Positions 16,321 through 27,934 of a stretch of DNA of 64,000 bases are shown piece after piece. The notes below the pieces were generated by a model. It worked only from the letters and a program-made list of their open reading frames with translations, had not been told where the DNA came from and did not search any database. The translations under genes and the position numbers were made by a program. Source of the DNA: Guptibacillus hwajinpoensis (GTDB lineage Bacteria > Bacillota > Bacilli > Bacillales > Guptibacillaceae); contig NZ_LELK01000004.1 of NCBI RefSeq assembly GCF_001039475.1, positions 232,612-296,611 on the forward strand. Reading direction: 5' to 3'. The stretch's first letter is position 1. The number at the start of each line of letters is the position of its first letter.

Positions 16321-19300
16321 GTGAGTGTTATGGAAACGTATAAGCCGGTTCATCACGTTCGTTTTGTAACCGCTTCAAGTTTGTTTGATGGTCATGATGC
16401 GTCCATAAATATTATGCGACGAATTTTACAGTCTAGCGGGGCAGAGGTTGTTCATTTAGGTCATAATCGTTCCGTTGAAGAGGTTGTGAATGCTGCGATT
16501 CAAGAGGATGCGCAGGGGATTGCGATATCGTCTTACCAGGGCGGACACATGGAATACTTTAAGTACATGTATGATCTCTTAAAAGAAAAAGGCGCTTCAC
16601 ACGTTAAGATCTACGGCGGCGGTGGTGGCGTTATTATTCCGAAAGAAATTAAGGAACTACATGAATACGGCATTTCTCGTATTTTCTCACCTGATGATGG
16701 AAGCGATCTTGGTCTTCAGGGAATGATCGATTTAATGATTAGAGAATGTGATTTTCCGACATTTAAGCAGGTTGATAACCAGATTGATCGTCTGCACGAA
16801 CGCGATCCTCAGGCAGTCTCAAGCCTGATTACACTTGCTGAAAGCTATGGAGCAGAGAGAACAGAAGAGACAGCAGCTACAGCTGAGAAGGTATTCGATA
16901 AGCTGAAATCCATGGCAACTGAAACACCAGTCATCGGTATTACAGGTACGGGTGGAGCGGGGAAAAGCTCCTTAACAGATGAGCTGGTTCGTCGTTTTAT
17001 TAATGAATTTAATGAGAAAACTGTTGCGATTCTATCGATTGATCCGACGAAACAAAAGACGGGCGGCGCTCTTCTAGGAGACCGTATTCGCATGAATGCG
17101 ATTCATAACGATCGTGTGTTTATGAGAAGTCTTGCTACGCGTAAATCCAAAACTGAACTTTCGCTTTCGATTAGAGAAGCACTAACGGTTGTGAAAGCGG
17201 CTGGGTATGACTTGATCATCATTGAAACAAGCGGTATCGGCCAGGGGGATGCCGAGATCGTTGAAATTGCCGATGTTTCAATGTATGTGATGACGAGTGA
17301 ATTCGGTGCGCCTTCACAACTTGAGAAGATTGATATGATCGATTTTGCAGATCTAATTGTTATTAATAAATACGAGAGAAAAGGCTCTGAAGATGCACTT
17401 CGTGATGTGAAGAAGCAGTACCAGCGCAGTCATATGCTTTTCGAACAAAGCCTTGATAAGATGCCTGTATACGGCACGATTGCGAGTCAATTTAATGACC
17501 CAGGAACAAATACGCTTTTTAAAGCACTCGTTGATACAATTCATCGCAAATGCCGCAATGATTGGGCGACAGATATTGAAACGAGCGATATCGTTGAGAA
17601 ATTAAACTTAATCATTCCACCTCAGCGTCAGCAATATCTACAGGATATTTCAGGGTCTGTTCGTCGCTACCATGAATACGTGGAGAAGCAAGTACAGCTT
17701 GCTCGGAAAGCGTTCCAGCTTCAAGGAACCATTGAGATGATCGAGAGTTCAGAAAGAAATGATGAGACGATTACCATGCTAACAGCCATGAAAGATCAGA
17801 ATATGGATGACATGCATGCTGAAACGAGAAAAATCATTGAGAGCTGGCCAGAGGTAAAAGAGAAATATAGCGGCAAGGAATTTGTGACAGTTATTCGAGA
17901 TAAAGAGATCGTTACAGAATTAACAACGAAAAGTCTTTCAGGACTTGATATTCCGAAAGTTTCTCTTCCAAAGTACGAAGACTGGGGAGAAATCGTACGC
18001 TGGGTATTGAAAGAGAATGTACCGGGCTCATTCCCGTATACAGGCGGTGTTTTTCCGTTTAAGAGAAAAGGGGAAGATCCTAAGCGTCAGTTCGCAGGAG
18101 AAGGAACGCCGGAAAGAACTAATCGCCGCTTCCATTATCTTTCTGAGAACGAAGATGCCAAGCGTCTTAGTACCGCATTTGATTCAGTAACCCTTTATGG
18201 AGAAGATCCAGACTATCGACCAGATATTTACGGGAAAGTTGGCGAGAGCGGGGTTAGCATTTGTACGCTTGATGATATGAAGAAGCTTTATGCAGGCTTC
18301 GATCTATGTGCACCAACAACGTCTGTATCGATGACAATTAACGGTCCTGCACCAATCATTCTTGCGATGTTCATGAATACGGCAATTGAGCAGCAAATCA
18401 ATCGTTTCGAAGAAAATGAAGGGCGTAAAGCAACAGACGAGGAGCTTGCAGATATTAAGGCAAGTACGCTCAGCACGGTTCGTGGTACGGTTCAAGCTGA
18501 TATTCTTAAAGAAGATCAAGGCCAGAACACGTGTATTTTCTCAACAGAATTCGCGCTTCGAATGATGGGAGATATTCAGGAGTACTTCATTAACGAAAAC
18601 GTTCGAAATTATTATTCTGTCTCGATTTCTGGCTATCATATTGCCGAAGCGGGAGCGAACCCGATTTCTCAGCTTGCGTTTACGCTCGCAAATGGCTTCA
18701 CGTATGTTGAATATTACTTGAGCCGTGGTATGGATATTGATAAGTTCGCACCTAATTTATCGTTCTTCTTCAGTAACGGTCTAGATCCAGAATACACCGT
18801 TATTGGAAGAGTGGCGCGTCGAATTTGGGCTACTGTTATGAGGGAGAAGTACGGCGCAAATGCTCGAAGTCAGAAATTGAAATACCACGTGCAAACGTCC
18901 GGTCGCTCGCTACATGCACAAGAGATGGACTTCAATGATATTCGCACAACGTTGCAGGGGTTAATGGCGATTCATGACAACTGTAACTCGCTTCACACGA
19001 ACGCTTATGATGAAGCTGTTACAACGCCAACGGAAGAATCCGTTCGTCGCGCCATGGCAATTCAAATGATTATTACGAAAGAGCATGGATTAACGAAAAA
19101 TGAAAATCCACTTCAAGGCTCCTTCATCATTGAAGAGCTAACGGACCTTGTTGAAGAAGCTGTGCTAACGGAATTTGAACGCATAAACGCACGCGGTGGC
19201 GTTCTTGGGGCAATGGAGACGCAATACCAGCGTGGTAAGATTCAAGAGGAATCAATGCATTATGAGATGCTTAAGCATAGTGGAGAGCTTCCGATTGTTG

Positions 19301-19584
19301 GCGTGAATACGTACAAAAATCCGAATCCACCTGCAGAAGAAGAGTGGAACATGGAACTTGCGAGAGCGAGTAAAGAAGAGAAAGAGCAACAAATTAGCAA
19401 TTTGAAACAGTTTCAAGGAGAGCATGCTGACAAGACAAATGAAGCGCTCAATCGCTTGAAGCGTGCTGCCCTTACAAAAGGAAATATTTTCGAAGAATTA
19501 ATGGAAACAGTTAAGGTTGCGAGTCTCGGTCAAATCACGACAGCCCTCTATGAAGTTGGTGGGAAATACCGTCGAAATATGTAG
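16321..19584 (+). CDS. icmF: Fused isobutyryl-CoA mutase IcmF
   Basis: Adenosylcobalamin-dependent interconversion of isobutyryl-CoA and n-butyryl-CoA. The product has 1087 residues in three parts. A B12-binding domain has the cobalt-ligand motif D23-G-H25. A MeaI-type GTPase domain has Walker [10 protein letters not shown] near 210 and NKYE near 347. The large mutase domain lies in the C-terminal half. This three-part fusion defines IcmF. The GTG at 16321 is chosen because GAGGAGGA ends 6 bases upstream. It is last in the operon and followed by a strong terminator; it would link valine-derived isobutyryl-CoA to the beta-oxidation enzymes upstream. Confidence 0.95.
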   Translation: MSVMETYKPVHHVRFVTASSLFDGHDASINIMRRILQSSGAEVVHLGHNRSVEEVVNAAIQEDAQGIAISSYQGGHMEYFKYMYDLLKEKGASHVKIYGGGGGVIIPKEIKELHEYGISRIFSPDDGSDLGLQGMIDLMIRECDFPTFKQVDNQIDRLHERDPQAVSSLITLAESYGAERTEETAATAEKVFDKLKSMATETPVIGITGTGGAGKSSLTDELVRRFINEFNEKTVAILSIDPTKQKTGGALLGDRIRMNAIHNDRVFMRSLATRKSKTELSLSIREALTVVKAAGYDLIIIETSGIGQGDAEIVEIADVSMYVMTSEFGAPSQLEKIDMIDFADLIVINKYERKGSEDALRDVKKQYQRSHMLFEQSLDKMPVYGTIASQFNDPGTNTLFKALVDTIHRKCRNDWATDIETSDIVEKLNLIIPPQRQQYLQDISGSVRRYHEYVEKQVQLARKAFQLQGTIEMIESSERNDETITMLTAMKDQNMDDMHAETRKIIESWPEVKEKYSGKEFVTVIRDKEIVTELTTKSLSGLDIPKVSLPKYEDWGEIVRWVLKENVPGSFPYTGGVFPFKRKGEDPKRQFAGEGTPERTNRRFHYLSENEDAKRLSTAFDSVTLYGEDPDYRPDIYGKVGESGVSICTLDDMKKLYAGFDLCAPTTSVSMTINGPAPIILAMFMNTAIEQQINRFEENEGRKATDEELADIKASTLSTVRGTVQADILKEDQGQNTCIFSTEFALRMMGDIQEYFINENVRNYYSVSISGYHIAEAGANPISQLAFTLANGFTYVEYYLSRGMDIDKFAPNLSFFFSNGLDPEYTVIGRVARRIWATVMREKYGANARSQKLKYHVQTSGRSLHAQEMDFNDIRTTLQGLMAIHDNCNSLHTNAYDEAVTTPTEESVRRAMAIQMIITKEHGLTKNENPLQGSFIIEELTDLVEEAVLTEFERINARGGVLGAMETQYQRGKIQEESMHYEMLKHSGELPIVGVNTYKNPNPPAEEEWNMELARASKEEKEQQISNLKQFQGEHADKTNEALNRLKRAALTKGNIFEELMETVKVASLGQITTALYEVGGKYRRNM

Positions 19585-19625
19585 ACGGTTAACAACTTGT
19601 CAAATGCAAGCGTTCATATTATTGT

Positions 19626-19653
19626 AGGAGGAAGGGAAGCCTTCCTCCTTTTC
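19626..19653 (+). terminator. Terminator of the fatty-acid/icmF operon
   Basis: AGGAGGAAGG and CCTTCCTCCT form a perfect 10-bp stem with a GAAG loop, followed by TTTT. Confidence 0.9.
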
Positions 19654-19721
19654 GTTGGAGGAAAGCCAAGAATTACTGAAGGAAAGGGAGAGTTTACAGG
19701 ATTGATCCTTCTATTTTTAAT

Positions 19722-19884
19722 GCCTCTCTTTTAAAAGGTTGTTGTTTTGAAGTGGATTTTCTTAAAAGATCCACACTTCAAAGGTGATTGGAGCGGAAGG
19801 TACTCGACGCCCGCCCCGCGGAAAGCGAGTACCTGGAGCGGAAATCACCCCTTCTCTCAAAGGAACGCGGTCTGCAAAACAGCC
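19722..19884 (+). mobile_element. MITE copy (short core) between icmF and rpoE
   Basis: Holds the short GC-rich core, 19793-19849, with GGTGATT/AATCACC ends and GGTACTCG/CGAGTACC stem. The A/T-rich arms resemble the other copies, including GGTTGTTGTTTTG on the left and AGCC at the right end. Flanking octamers 19714-19721 and 19885-19892 match at 6 of 8 positions, as expected for an old target duplication. The remaining bases up to rpoE hold a TATAAT at 19935-19940 and nothing else that I recognise. Confidence 0.6.
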
Positions 19885-20090
19885 ATTTCAATAGATTTGT
19901 TTAAAAATCGTAGCATAGATTGCTGAAATTTGTTTATAATGAATGGTATGTTTTGTATTAGAATCAACAAGTTAGACGTAATAAATGCTATGAATGAGCG
20001 ATAAGCTAGTTTCTCAACCTGTTCTACTAGACAGCCTTGAGTCGTTCAATTAAATAGCGTAGGAGATAATGGAAAGGGAGTGCCGATATC

Positions 20091-20588
20091 GTGAGTAGCT
20101 TAAAGCAACTATCTGCTGAAGACATTCAAGAAACATCGATGATTGATATTATGTATTTCATTTTGCAAGATGAGAAGAAACCCGTTTCTTTCTATAAACT
20201 AATGGATCAAATCGGGAAGATGAAAGGGCTTAGCTCTGCTCAGCTTCAAGAAATGCTTGCAGAAGTATACACAAACTTAAATACAGACGGCCGTTTTGTT
20301 ACGCTTGGAGACAACCAGTGGGGATTAAAAGGCTGGTATCCTGTTGAGCAATCACAGGAAGAGCTAGCAACAACAATCAAGCCGAAGAAACGCAAGAAGT
20401 CTAGCGATGATGACGAGCTAGGTTTTGATGAAGATGCAGAAGATGATCTTGAAGACCTAGAAGTTGATGATCTTGATGACTTCGACGACGATGACTTCGA
20501 TGATGATACAGAAGATTTAGATGATGAAGACATTGATGAAGACGACGATGACGACGTAGAAGACGATTCAGAAGAAGACAAGAAATAA
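20091..20588 (+). CDS. rpoE: RNA polymerase delta subunit
   Basis: Binds core RNA polymerase in Firmicutes, displaces non-specific nucleic acid, and speeds recycling. The 165 residues have a folded N-terminal HARE-type domain (about 1-90) followed by a lysine patch (KPKKRKK). The unstructured tail of almost pure Asp/Glu covers the last 60 residues, characteristic of RpoE. The GTG start follows AAGGGAG. It stands alone between icmF and pyrG, the usual rpoE-pyrG neighbourhood, with its own terminator. Confidence 0.96.
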   Translation: MSSLKQLSAEDIQETSMIDIMYFILQDEKKPVSFYKLMDQIGKMKGLSSAQLQEMLAEVYTNLNTDGRFVTLGDNQWGLKGWYPVEQSQEELATTIKPKKRKKSSDDDELGFDEDAEDDLEDLEVDDLDDFDDDDFDDDTEDLDDEDIDEDDDDDVEDDSEEDKK

Positions 20589-20680
20589 TTTCTGTCGCAT
20601 CTTGACTTTCAGTAACGAAATCGGTAGAATCATTTTTGGGCTTCACCAATAAACTAATATACTTATAGATACGATATGAA

Positions 20681-20736
20681 AACAAAAGTGCCCCCTCATT
20701 TATGGGACAGGTGCCACTTTTGTTTTTTTTGTTTTT
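20681..20736 (+). terminator. Terminator of rpoE
   Basis: AACAAAAGTG (20681-20690) pairs with CACTTTTGTT (20715-20724), loop 24 bases, followed by a T-rich tract. Confidence 0.8.
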
Positions 20737-20778
20737 GTCTCATTACTAAAAAGAGTTTTTGAAACAGGTTTTGTGAAA

Positions 20779-21001
20779 GGCTCTGTTCTAAAAGATTGTT
20801 GCTTTTGAAACAAATGTTGAATAAACAATATACTTCGCTGATTGGAGCGGAAGGATGCTCGACTCCTGCGGGACTAGCGGGACAGGTGAGACCCCGCAGG
20901 AGCGTAAGCGACGAGGAGGCTCACCGCCCGCCCCGCGGAAAGCGAGCATCCTGGAGCGGAAATCATTCGCTATTCAGTAAGAGCAACGAAGTTTACGAGC
21001 C
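20779..21001 (+). mobile_element. Complete MITE with 8-bp target duplication
   Basis: Ends are GGCTC (20779) and GAGCC (21001). The octamer TTGTGAAA occurs directly outside both ends (20771-20778 and 21002-21009). The GC-rich core lies at about 20837-20967 in its long form, with an inner CTCCTGCGGG / CCCCGCAGGAG hairpin. No open frame of biological sense is present. From 21010 to pyrG I see only a possible TTGTTA-18-TAATAT promoter (21031-21060) and a TTGATTTTA/TAAAATCAA hairpin (21140-21169). Confidence 0.85.
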
Positions 21002-21221
21002 TTGTGAAAAAACTATGCTTATAGAAACCATTGTTACGAAAACAAATTTATTTTTAATATAAGCAGTGTGACTCTAATGAGCGACTAAAACCCAGTAAGT
21101 GAACCTTCCAATAAATTTATTTCATTTTAACCATCTGCATTGATTTTATTTAAAAAAATCTAAAATCAACCGTTTCGGATGAATCCTCTTCCTTTCAAGA
21201 AGGGCAGAATACAAACCATGA

Positions 21222-22850
<1,629 letters not shown>

Positions 22851-22854
22851 TATT

Positions 22855-22893
22855 AAAAACATCCACTTCAACGTTGAAGTGGATGTTTTTTTG
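22855..22893 (+). terminator. Terminator of pyrG
   Basis: A perfect inverted repeat built on ACATCCACTTCAA / TTGAAGTGGATGT, flanked by A-tract and T-tract, so it could act in both directions. Confidence 0.92.
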
Positions 22894-22947
22894 CGTATAG
22901 ATCAACAATAATTTTTTAGAGAAGTTTTATATAAGTACTACATATAG

Positions 22948-23078
22948 CTGATTGGAGCGGAAGGTGCTCGACTCCTGCGGGATTAGCGGGACAGGTGAGA
23001 CCCCACAGGCACGCCAAAGCGTGCCGAGGAGGCTCACCGCCCGCCCCGCGGAAAGCGAGCACCTGCAGCGGAAATCAA
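22948..23078 (+). repeat. GC-rich hairpin repeat, long form (family 1)
   Basis: Core without recognisable MITE arms. The outer pairs are TGATT/AATCA and GGTGCTC/GAGCACC, and the inner hairpin GGCACGC-caaa-GCGTGCC replaces the GGAGCG-type hairpin of other copies. Confidence 0.85.
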
Positions 23079-23104
23079 CTCTATCTTAAGTTAACTTAAT
23101 TATA

Positions 23105-23635
23105 TTAGAATTCGTATCCGTGTTCTTCTAGTATTTCTCTCGTTGTTAAATAAAGAGCATGGTACACATAGAGAGAAGTGAGGAGAGACGGATATCCAAC
23201 ACGCTCACCATCATCATTTGGAACAAGTCCAGACGTAAGTCCCGTGTTTATATGGAAATGCACATTTTCCTCGAGAGCAGGTAGTGCATCCTTTCGCGTT
23301 GCCGAAACACCTACAACAGCTGCACCTGTTTCTTTATACATACTCGCTCGATCTGCAGCATCTTGATCATCATTAAATCGACTAAATAAAATAACGCAAT
23401 CCTTTTCCGTTAAATCGGATGGATCATGTAGAATAGAACAAGAAGGCAACTTTTCAGACCCATAAACAGCTTCTAGTGCAGCACCTTGAAGCTCATGCTC
23501 ACCATTAAAATAAACCGTCCCTCCACCATTAATCGTCTGAGCAAACAAACGCGAAATATCTTCAATCACCATCTCATGATCATCTTGAATCAACTTAAAC
23601 TTACCCATCAATTGCGTAGTAAATATCTTCATCAT
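23105..23635 (-). CDS. ywjG: DUF2529 family protein (YwjG-like, SIS-type)
   Basis: About 177 residues beginning MMKIFTTQLMGKF, like B. subtilis YwjG, and in the same place between pyrG and spo0F but on the opposite strand. Predicted to have a sugar-isomerase (SIS)-like fold; no catalytic role is known to me. The upstream in-frame Met ten residues earlier lacks the family N-terminus. The 437 bp between this gene and spo0F hold a short repeat (23814-23880) and a promoter; I see nothing in 23640-23810. Confidence 0.82.
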   Translation of the reverse strand: MMKIFTTQLMGKFKLIQDDHEMVIEDISRLFAQTINGGGTVYFNGEHELQGAALEAVYGSEKLPSCSILHDPSDLTEKDCVILFSRFNDDQDAADRASMYKETGAAVVGVSATRKDALPALEENVHFHINTGLTSGLVPNDDGERVGYPSLLTSLYVYHALYLTTREILEEHGYEF

Positions 23636-23813
23636 CCTGCCCACAACCTTTCGATCTCTCATTTTCTGTCTTGAAATTTTTTATTTGATTTGTATTTGTA
23701 ATTATGATGTCATTACTACTGATAAAGAACTCATTAAAAGAATACGCTCGATTTTTGGCTTACTTTATTTCTAAAAGACTTTAGGTATTGAATGTTTTCA
23801 ACAACAATACAAA

Positions 23814-23880
23814 GTTGATTGGAGCGGAAGGTGCTCACCGCCCGCCCCGCGGAAAGCGAGCACCTGTAGCGTAAATCAAC
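23814..23880 (+). repeat. GC-rich hairpin repeat, short form (family 1)
   Basis: GTTGATT (23814) and AATCAAC (23880) close the element; GGTGCTC pairs with GAGCACC. The inner hairpins of the long form are missing. Confidence 0.85.
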
Positions 23881-23965
23881 CACTACTTTCATAGTGAAAA
23901 GCGCCAGCTATTTAACGCAAAAACAAAAAACCAGCGTTCTCCATTATAACGCGTACAACGTTTCC

Positions 23966-23993
23966 TTGCGAATTCCTGCTTGAAAGTTATAAT
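23966..23993 (+). promoter_or_regulatory. Candidate sigma-A promoter of spo0F
   Basis: TTGCGA at 23966-23971 and TATAAT at 23988-23993 with 16-bp spacing. AGGAAGG (23995) and ATCGAAT further down recall sigma-H elements, but their spacing is too long to claim one. Confidence 0.5.
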
Positions 23994-24072
23994 CAGGAAG
24001 GGATTTGTCAACTTTAATCGAATTAACTCACTAAGACTAAAAGACTAACTGAAAAGAAGAGGTGGCTCACAC

Positions 24073-24441
24073 ATGGAGAAAATATTAATAGTAGATGACC
24101 AATATGGCATTCGAATCCTTCTAAACGAAATTTTTCAAAAAGAAGGCTATCAAACATTTCAGGCAGCGAACGGTGTACAAGCCCTTTCGATCGTTAAAAG
24201 TGAGGACCCTGATTTAGTTATCTTAGACATGAAGATTCCTGGAATGGATGGACTTGAAATTTTGAAACGAATCAAGAAGATGGAAGCAAGAGCACTGGTT
24301 ATCATCATGACAGCTTACGGTGAATTGGACATGATTCACGAAGCGATGGACCTTGGCGCCATTACTCATTTTGCGAAACCATTTGATATTGATGAAATTA
24401 AAGCTTCAGTGAAAAAAGAATTAGCAGCGCTCTCTCAATGA
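24073..24441 (+). CDS. spo0F: Sporulation phosphorelay response regulator Spo0F
   Basis: A single receiver domain that takes phosphate from sporulation kinases and gives it to Spo0B. The 122 residues show the acidic pocket Asp8-Asp9, the phospho-acceptor Asp52 in [10 protein letters not shown], Thr80 in MTAYG, and Lys102 in FAKPFD. No output domain is present. The sequence is very close to B. subtilis Spo0F. An AGAGGTGG-type ribosome site precedes the ATG. A hairpin (AGCGCTCTCTC / GAGAG-gt-AGCGCT, 24426-24452) covers the stop codon and may help end the transcript. Confidence 0.97.
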   Translation: MEKILIVDDQYGIRILLNEIFQKEGYQTFQAANGVQALSIVKSEDPDLVILDMKIPGMDGLEILKRIKKMEARALVIIMTAYGELDMIHEAMDLGAITHFAKPFDIDEIKASVKKELAALSQ

Positions 24442-24508
24442 GAGGTAGCGCTTACATAAACAAATCCCATTAAATCAAGCTTTTTCCCCTTCTTTTATAC
24501 ATTTGATA

Positions 24509-24517
24509 TGCTATAAT
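24509..24517 (+). promoter_or_regulatory. Extended -10 promoter of fba
   Basis: TGCTATAAT is a full extended -10 element; no good -35 is seen. It would give a leader of about 210 bases before the aldolase gene. Confidence 0.6.
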
Positions 24518-24523
24518 AGAACC

Positions 24524-24732
24524 GTGTTTTTGAAGAGTTTGTAGAGGTCATGGATTCGGATTAGCAGAAAATTCTTGGAACGGGACATACATAAAATAAC
24601 GATGTTTGTGCCATCTTGAAGAAGACAGTTTTTTCTGGATGCATCTGCATGCTTCAACGGCAGGTATTGGGTTTAATAAGATGGTCCAGGTCAAAGCCTG
24701 GCAATTCTAAATTATATTGAGGAGGATTTATT
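24524..24732 (+). other. Long 5' leader of the fba gene
   Basis: About 200 non-coding bases. TTGAAG near 24617 can pair with CTTCAA near 24655, and CCAGG-tcaaag-CCTGG forms a hairpin at 24686-24701. No known riboswitch class or T-run terminator is recognised. Confidence 0.35.
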
Positions 24733-25596
24733 ATGCCTTTAGTTTCTATGAAAGAAATGCTCGAAAAAGGTAAAGCAGAAGGCTACGCAATTGGCCAATT
24801 TAACCTTAACAACCTTGAGTTCACTCAAGCGATCCTACAAGCTGCACAAGAAGAACAATCACCAGTTATCCTTGGTGTTTCTGAAGGTGCTGCTCGTTAC
24901 ATGGGCGGATTCAAAACAATCGTGACATTGGTTGAAGCTCTTATGGAAGAGTACAAGGTTACAGTACCAGTTGCAATCCACCTTGACCACGGTTCTAGCT
25001 TCGAGAAGTGTATGCAAGCGATCAACGCTGGATTCACTTCTGTTATGATCGATGGTTCACACTTCCCTCTAGACGAAAACATCGCACTTACTTCTAAAGT
25101 AGTGGAAGCTGCACACGCAGTTGGTGTTTCTGTAGAAGCTGAACTTGGACGTATCGGCGGACAAGAAGACGATCTAGTTGTTGAAGACGCTGATGCTGCT
25201 TACGCGATTCCTGAAGAGTGCGAGCGCCTTATCAACGAAACTGGTGTAGACTGCTTCGCACCTGCACTTGGTTCTGTACACGGTCCTTACAAAGGTGAAC
25301 CTAACCTTGGATTCGACCGCATGGAAACAATCAGCAAAATGACTGGTGTTCCTCTAGTACTTCACGGCGGTACTGGTATTCCAACAGCTGACGTTAAAAA
25401 AGCGATCAAGTTTGGACATGCTAAAATCAACGTGAACACTGAAAGCCAAATTTCTTCTGCTAGAGCAGTTCGTTCTGTTCTTGAAGAGAAGCCTGACCTT
25501 TACGATCCTCGTAAATACATGGGACCAGCACGTGACGCGATTAAAGAAACAGTAATCGGCAAAATGCGTGAGTTCGGTTCTTCTAACAAAGCATAA
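24733..25596 (+). CDS. fbaA: Class II fructose-1,6-bisphosphate aldolase
   Basis: Zinc-dependent cleavage of fructose-1,6-bisphosphate to the two triose phosphates, used in glycolysis and gluconeogenesis. The 287 residues show the zinc-binding HLDHG motif near residue 81 and the second-shell Glu region EAELGRIGG near 135. HGGTGIP lies near 211. A GAGGAGG ribosome site precedes the ATG. Together with glpX downstream (fructose bisphosphatase) and tal it forms a sugar-phosphate gene neighbourhood, though each gene has its own terminator. Confidence 0.97.
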   Translation: MPLVSMKEMLEKGKAEGYAIGQFNLNNLEFTQAILQAAQEEQSPVILGVSEGAARYMGGFKTIVTLVEALMEEYKVTVPVAIHLDHGSSFEKCMQAINAGFTSVMIDGSHFPLDENIALTSKVVEAAHAVGVSVEAELGRIGGQEDDLVVEDADAAYAIPEECERLINETGVDCFAPALGSVHGPYKGEPNLGFDRMETISKMTGVPLVLHGGTGIPTADVKKAIKFGHAKINVNTESQISSARAVRSVLEEKPDLYDPRKYMGPARDAIKETVIGKMREFGSSNKA

Positions 25597-25618
25597 ACTT
25601 CTTAAAATCGGATCATCA

Positions 25619-25648
25619 AAACCGCTCGGCTTCGAGCGGTTTCTGATT
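25619..25648 (+). terminator. Terminator of fbaA
   Basis: AAACCGCTCG and CGAGCGGTTT form a perfect 10-bp stem with a 4-base loop. Confidence 0.85.
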
Positions 25649-25779
25649 TCCGTTTTAACCCCCCATCTACTACCTTGCGACTATTTTTCAGTTATTTACC
25701 TTCAAATCGTCTAACATTAAACAAAATATGTTAAAATTTTTCTCGTAAACGCTTTCTAAATTGAAGGAGGACATACGTA

Positions 25780-26433
25780 ATGAAAATTTTCATAGATTCT
25801 GCAAACCTAAATGATATTAAAGAAGCACATGACATGGGTGTTGTTGCTGGAGTAACAACAAATCCTTCTTTGGTGATGAAAGAAAAAGTGAATTTTCATG
25901 ACCGCCTTAGAGAAATTACAAGCCTTGTATCTGGATCTGTTAGTGCAGAAGTTGTTTCGACGACAGCAGAAGAAATGATTGAGGAAGGAAAGCAACTAGC
26001 TGATATTGCGCCAAATATTACAGTGAAGGTGCCAATGAATCGTGAAGGGATGAAAGCTGTTAAAGCATTCTCTGAAGCTGGTATCAAAACAAATGTCACG
26101 CTTGTGTTCTCAGCGAATCAGGCATTGCTAGCTGCCCGCGCAGGAGCTTCTTACGTTTCACCATTCCTTGGACGTCTAGATGACATCGGGCACAACGGTC
26201 TTGATCTCATCTCTGAAATCTCGGATCTATTCGCTGTACATGGTATCGAAACAGAAATTATTGCTGCATCCATTCGTCATCCTCTACATGTAACAGAGGC
26301 AGCCCTTCGCGGTGCTGACATTGGAACTATGCCGCTTAAAGTCGTTCTACAAATGCTTGAACACCCTCTTACAGATAAAGGGATTGACCAATTCCTTACT
26401 GATTGGGAAGAAGCAAAAAAAGAGATGGAATAA
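25780..26433 (+). CDS. tal: Transaldolase (short, fructose-6-phosphate aldolase-like; YwjH type)
   Basis: Transfers a dihydroxyacetone unit between sugar phosphates in the non-oxidative pentose phosphate pathway. The 217 residues match the short bacterial transaldolase class. TTNPSLV lies near residue 27, the Schiff-base Lys is in VKVPM near residue 84, and SPFLGRLDD near 129. GGAGG precedes the ATG. It lies between fbaA and murA, as in B. subtilis. A weak cre-like sequence (GTAAACGCTTTC, 25745) lies upstream with two mismatches. Confidence 0.94.
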   Translation: MKIFIDSANLNDIKEAHDMGVVAGVTTNPSLVMKEKVNFHDRLREITSLVSGSVSAEVVSTTAEEMIEEGKQLADIAPNITVKVPMNREGMKAVKAFSEAGIKTNVTLVFSANQALLAARAGASYVSPFLGRLDDIGHNGLDLISEISDLFAVHGIETEIIAASIRHPLHVTEAALRGADIGTMPLKVVLQMLEHPLTDKGIDQFLTDWEEAKKEME

Positions 26434-26542
26434 CAAGAACAAATTGGCATGAACTTCCTGTTTTTGCCCATACTATTCTTAAGAAGTATCAAATTTCGAC
26501 AATGTTAGAGGAATGAGATGCGGACGAAGAAGGGAGACCATT

Positions 26543-27832
26543 ATGGAAAAGTTGATGATCGCCGGAGGTCACCGTTTAAGTGGAACCGTTCAAGTGAGCG
26601 GTGCCAAAAATAGCGCGGTTGCATTAATCCCGGCGGCTATTTTAGCAGATTCCACTGTCACGATTGATCACTTACCGAACATTTCTGACGTGGGAATTCT
26701 CCGTGATCTTCTTGAAGAGATCGGTGGACAAGCTGAATTGAATGGAAATACATTAACTGTGAACCCACAGGATATGATTGCTATGCCTTTGCCGAATGGG
26801 AAAGTGAAAAAGCTACGCGCCTCTTATTATTTAATGGGTGCGATGTTAGGGCGCTTTAAGAAAGCGGTCATCGGACTTCCTGGCGGATGCAACCTTGGTC
26901 CGCGCCCGATTGACCAGCATATTAAAGGCTTTGAGGCATTAGGTGCAAAAGTAACAAATGAGCAAGGTGCAATCTACCTCCGTGCTGATGAATTAAAAGG
27001 TGCGCGCATTTACCTTGATGTAGTTAGTGTCGGAGCAACAATTAATATTATGCTTGCTGCTGTTCGTGCGAAAGGCCGCACAGTAATCGAAAATGCTGCA
27101 AAAGAACCTGAAATTATTGATGTTGCAACACTTCTATCAAGCATGGGTGCAAAGATCAAAGGTGCTGGAACGGACGTTATCCGAATTGATGGGGTAGACG
27201 AGCTCAGTGGCTGCTATCATTCAATCATTCCTGACCGAATTGAGGCAGGAACTTATATGATTATGGCAGCTGCGATGGGAGACGAAGTTGTCATTGATAA
27301 TGTCATCTCACAGCACCTTGAATCGCTCATTGCGAAGCTCCGTGAGATGGGTGTGAAGGTGGAAACGAATGAAGATCAGGTGTATATAAGGTCTCCGCGT
27401 GAAGGATGGACAAGCGTAGACTTGAAAACCCTCGTTTATCCAGGATTCCCAACAGATCTTCAACAGCCGTTCACATCGTTACTAACGAACGCTGAAGGTA
27501 GTAGCATTGTAACGGATACGATATATGGAGCAAGGTTTAAGCACATTGACGAGCTTCGCAGAATGGGAGCAAACGTGAAGGTGGAAGGCCGTTCCGCTAT
27601 TATTAATGGCGCAGTTAAGCTTCAGGGAGCTAAGGTGCGCGCAACAGACTTACGTGCTGGAGCAGCGCTTGTTGTAGCTGGACTGATGGCTGAAGGCGTA
27701 ACAGAAATATCCGGACTTGAGCACATTGATCGAGGATATGAGCGACTAGTAGAGAAGCTAAATAACCTTGGTGCACGAGTTTGGCGAGAAAAGCTCGATC
27801 AGGAAGAATTGAAAGAAGTAGAAAGCTCTTAA
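26543..27832 (+). CDS. murA: UDP-N-acetylglucosamine 1-carboxyvinyltransferase (MurA, MurZ/MurAB paralogue)
   Basis: First committed step of peptidoglycan synthesis: adds enolpyruvate from PEP to UDP-GlcNAc. The 429 residues include Lys22-Asn23 and the PEP-binding, fosfomycin-target Cys116 in [10 protein letters not shown]. Both inside-out barrel domains are complete. The ATG at 26543 follows AAGGGAG; the frame is open 30 bases upstream, but that stretch lacks homology. Firmicutes usually have two murA genes, and the tal-murA-glpX-rho position is that of murAB (murZ). The second copy is not in this window. Confidence 0.96.
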   Translation: MEKLMIAGGHRLSGTVQVSGAKNSAVALIPAAILADSTVTIDHLPNISDVGILRDLLEEIGGQAELNGNTLTVNPQDMIAMPLPNGKVKKLRASYYLMGAMLGRFKKAVIGLPGGCNLGPRPIDQHIKGFEALGAKVTNEQGAIYLRADELKGARIYLDVVSVGATINIMLAAVRAKGRTVIENAAKEPEIIDVATLLSSMGAKIKGAGTDVIRIDGVDELSGCYHSIIPDRIEAGTYMIMAAAMGDEVVIDNVISQHLESLIAKLREMGVKVETNEDQVYIRSPREGWTSVDLKTLVYPGFPTDLQQPFTSLLTNAEGSSIVTDTIYGARFKHIDELRRMGANVKVEGRSAIINGAVKLQGAKVRATDLRAGAALVVAGLMAEGVTEISGLEHIDRGYERLVEKLNNLGARVWREKLDQEELKEVESS

Positions 27833-27843
27833 AGTAGTATGCA

Positions 27844-27883
27844 ACAGAAGTGGCGGTGCAAACCGCCTTTCTGTAATCTTTTC
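27844..27883 (+). terminator. Terminator of murA
   Basis: GGCGG-tgcaaa-CCGCC extended by outer ACAGAA/TTCTGT pairs, followed by a T-rich stretch. Confidence 0.75.
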
Positions 27884-27934
27884 GTGTAAGCGTTTTAAAA
27901 ACAGAGATCGTTTTAAATCGGGGAGGAGAGCACG

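Noticed and set aside
20246-20685. Ser-rich and His-rich minus-strand frames opposite rpoE
   Set aside because: They are antisense of the Asp/Glu tail of the RNA polymerase delta subunit.
20796-21062. Open frames inside the GC-rich repeats (also at 31987-32283, 45082-45315, 46239-46454, 53957-54268)
   Set aside because: They are produced by the stop-poor GC-rich repeat itself, give similar 'proteins' in different copies and strands, and have no ribosome sites.
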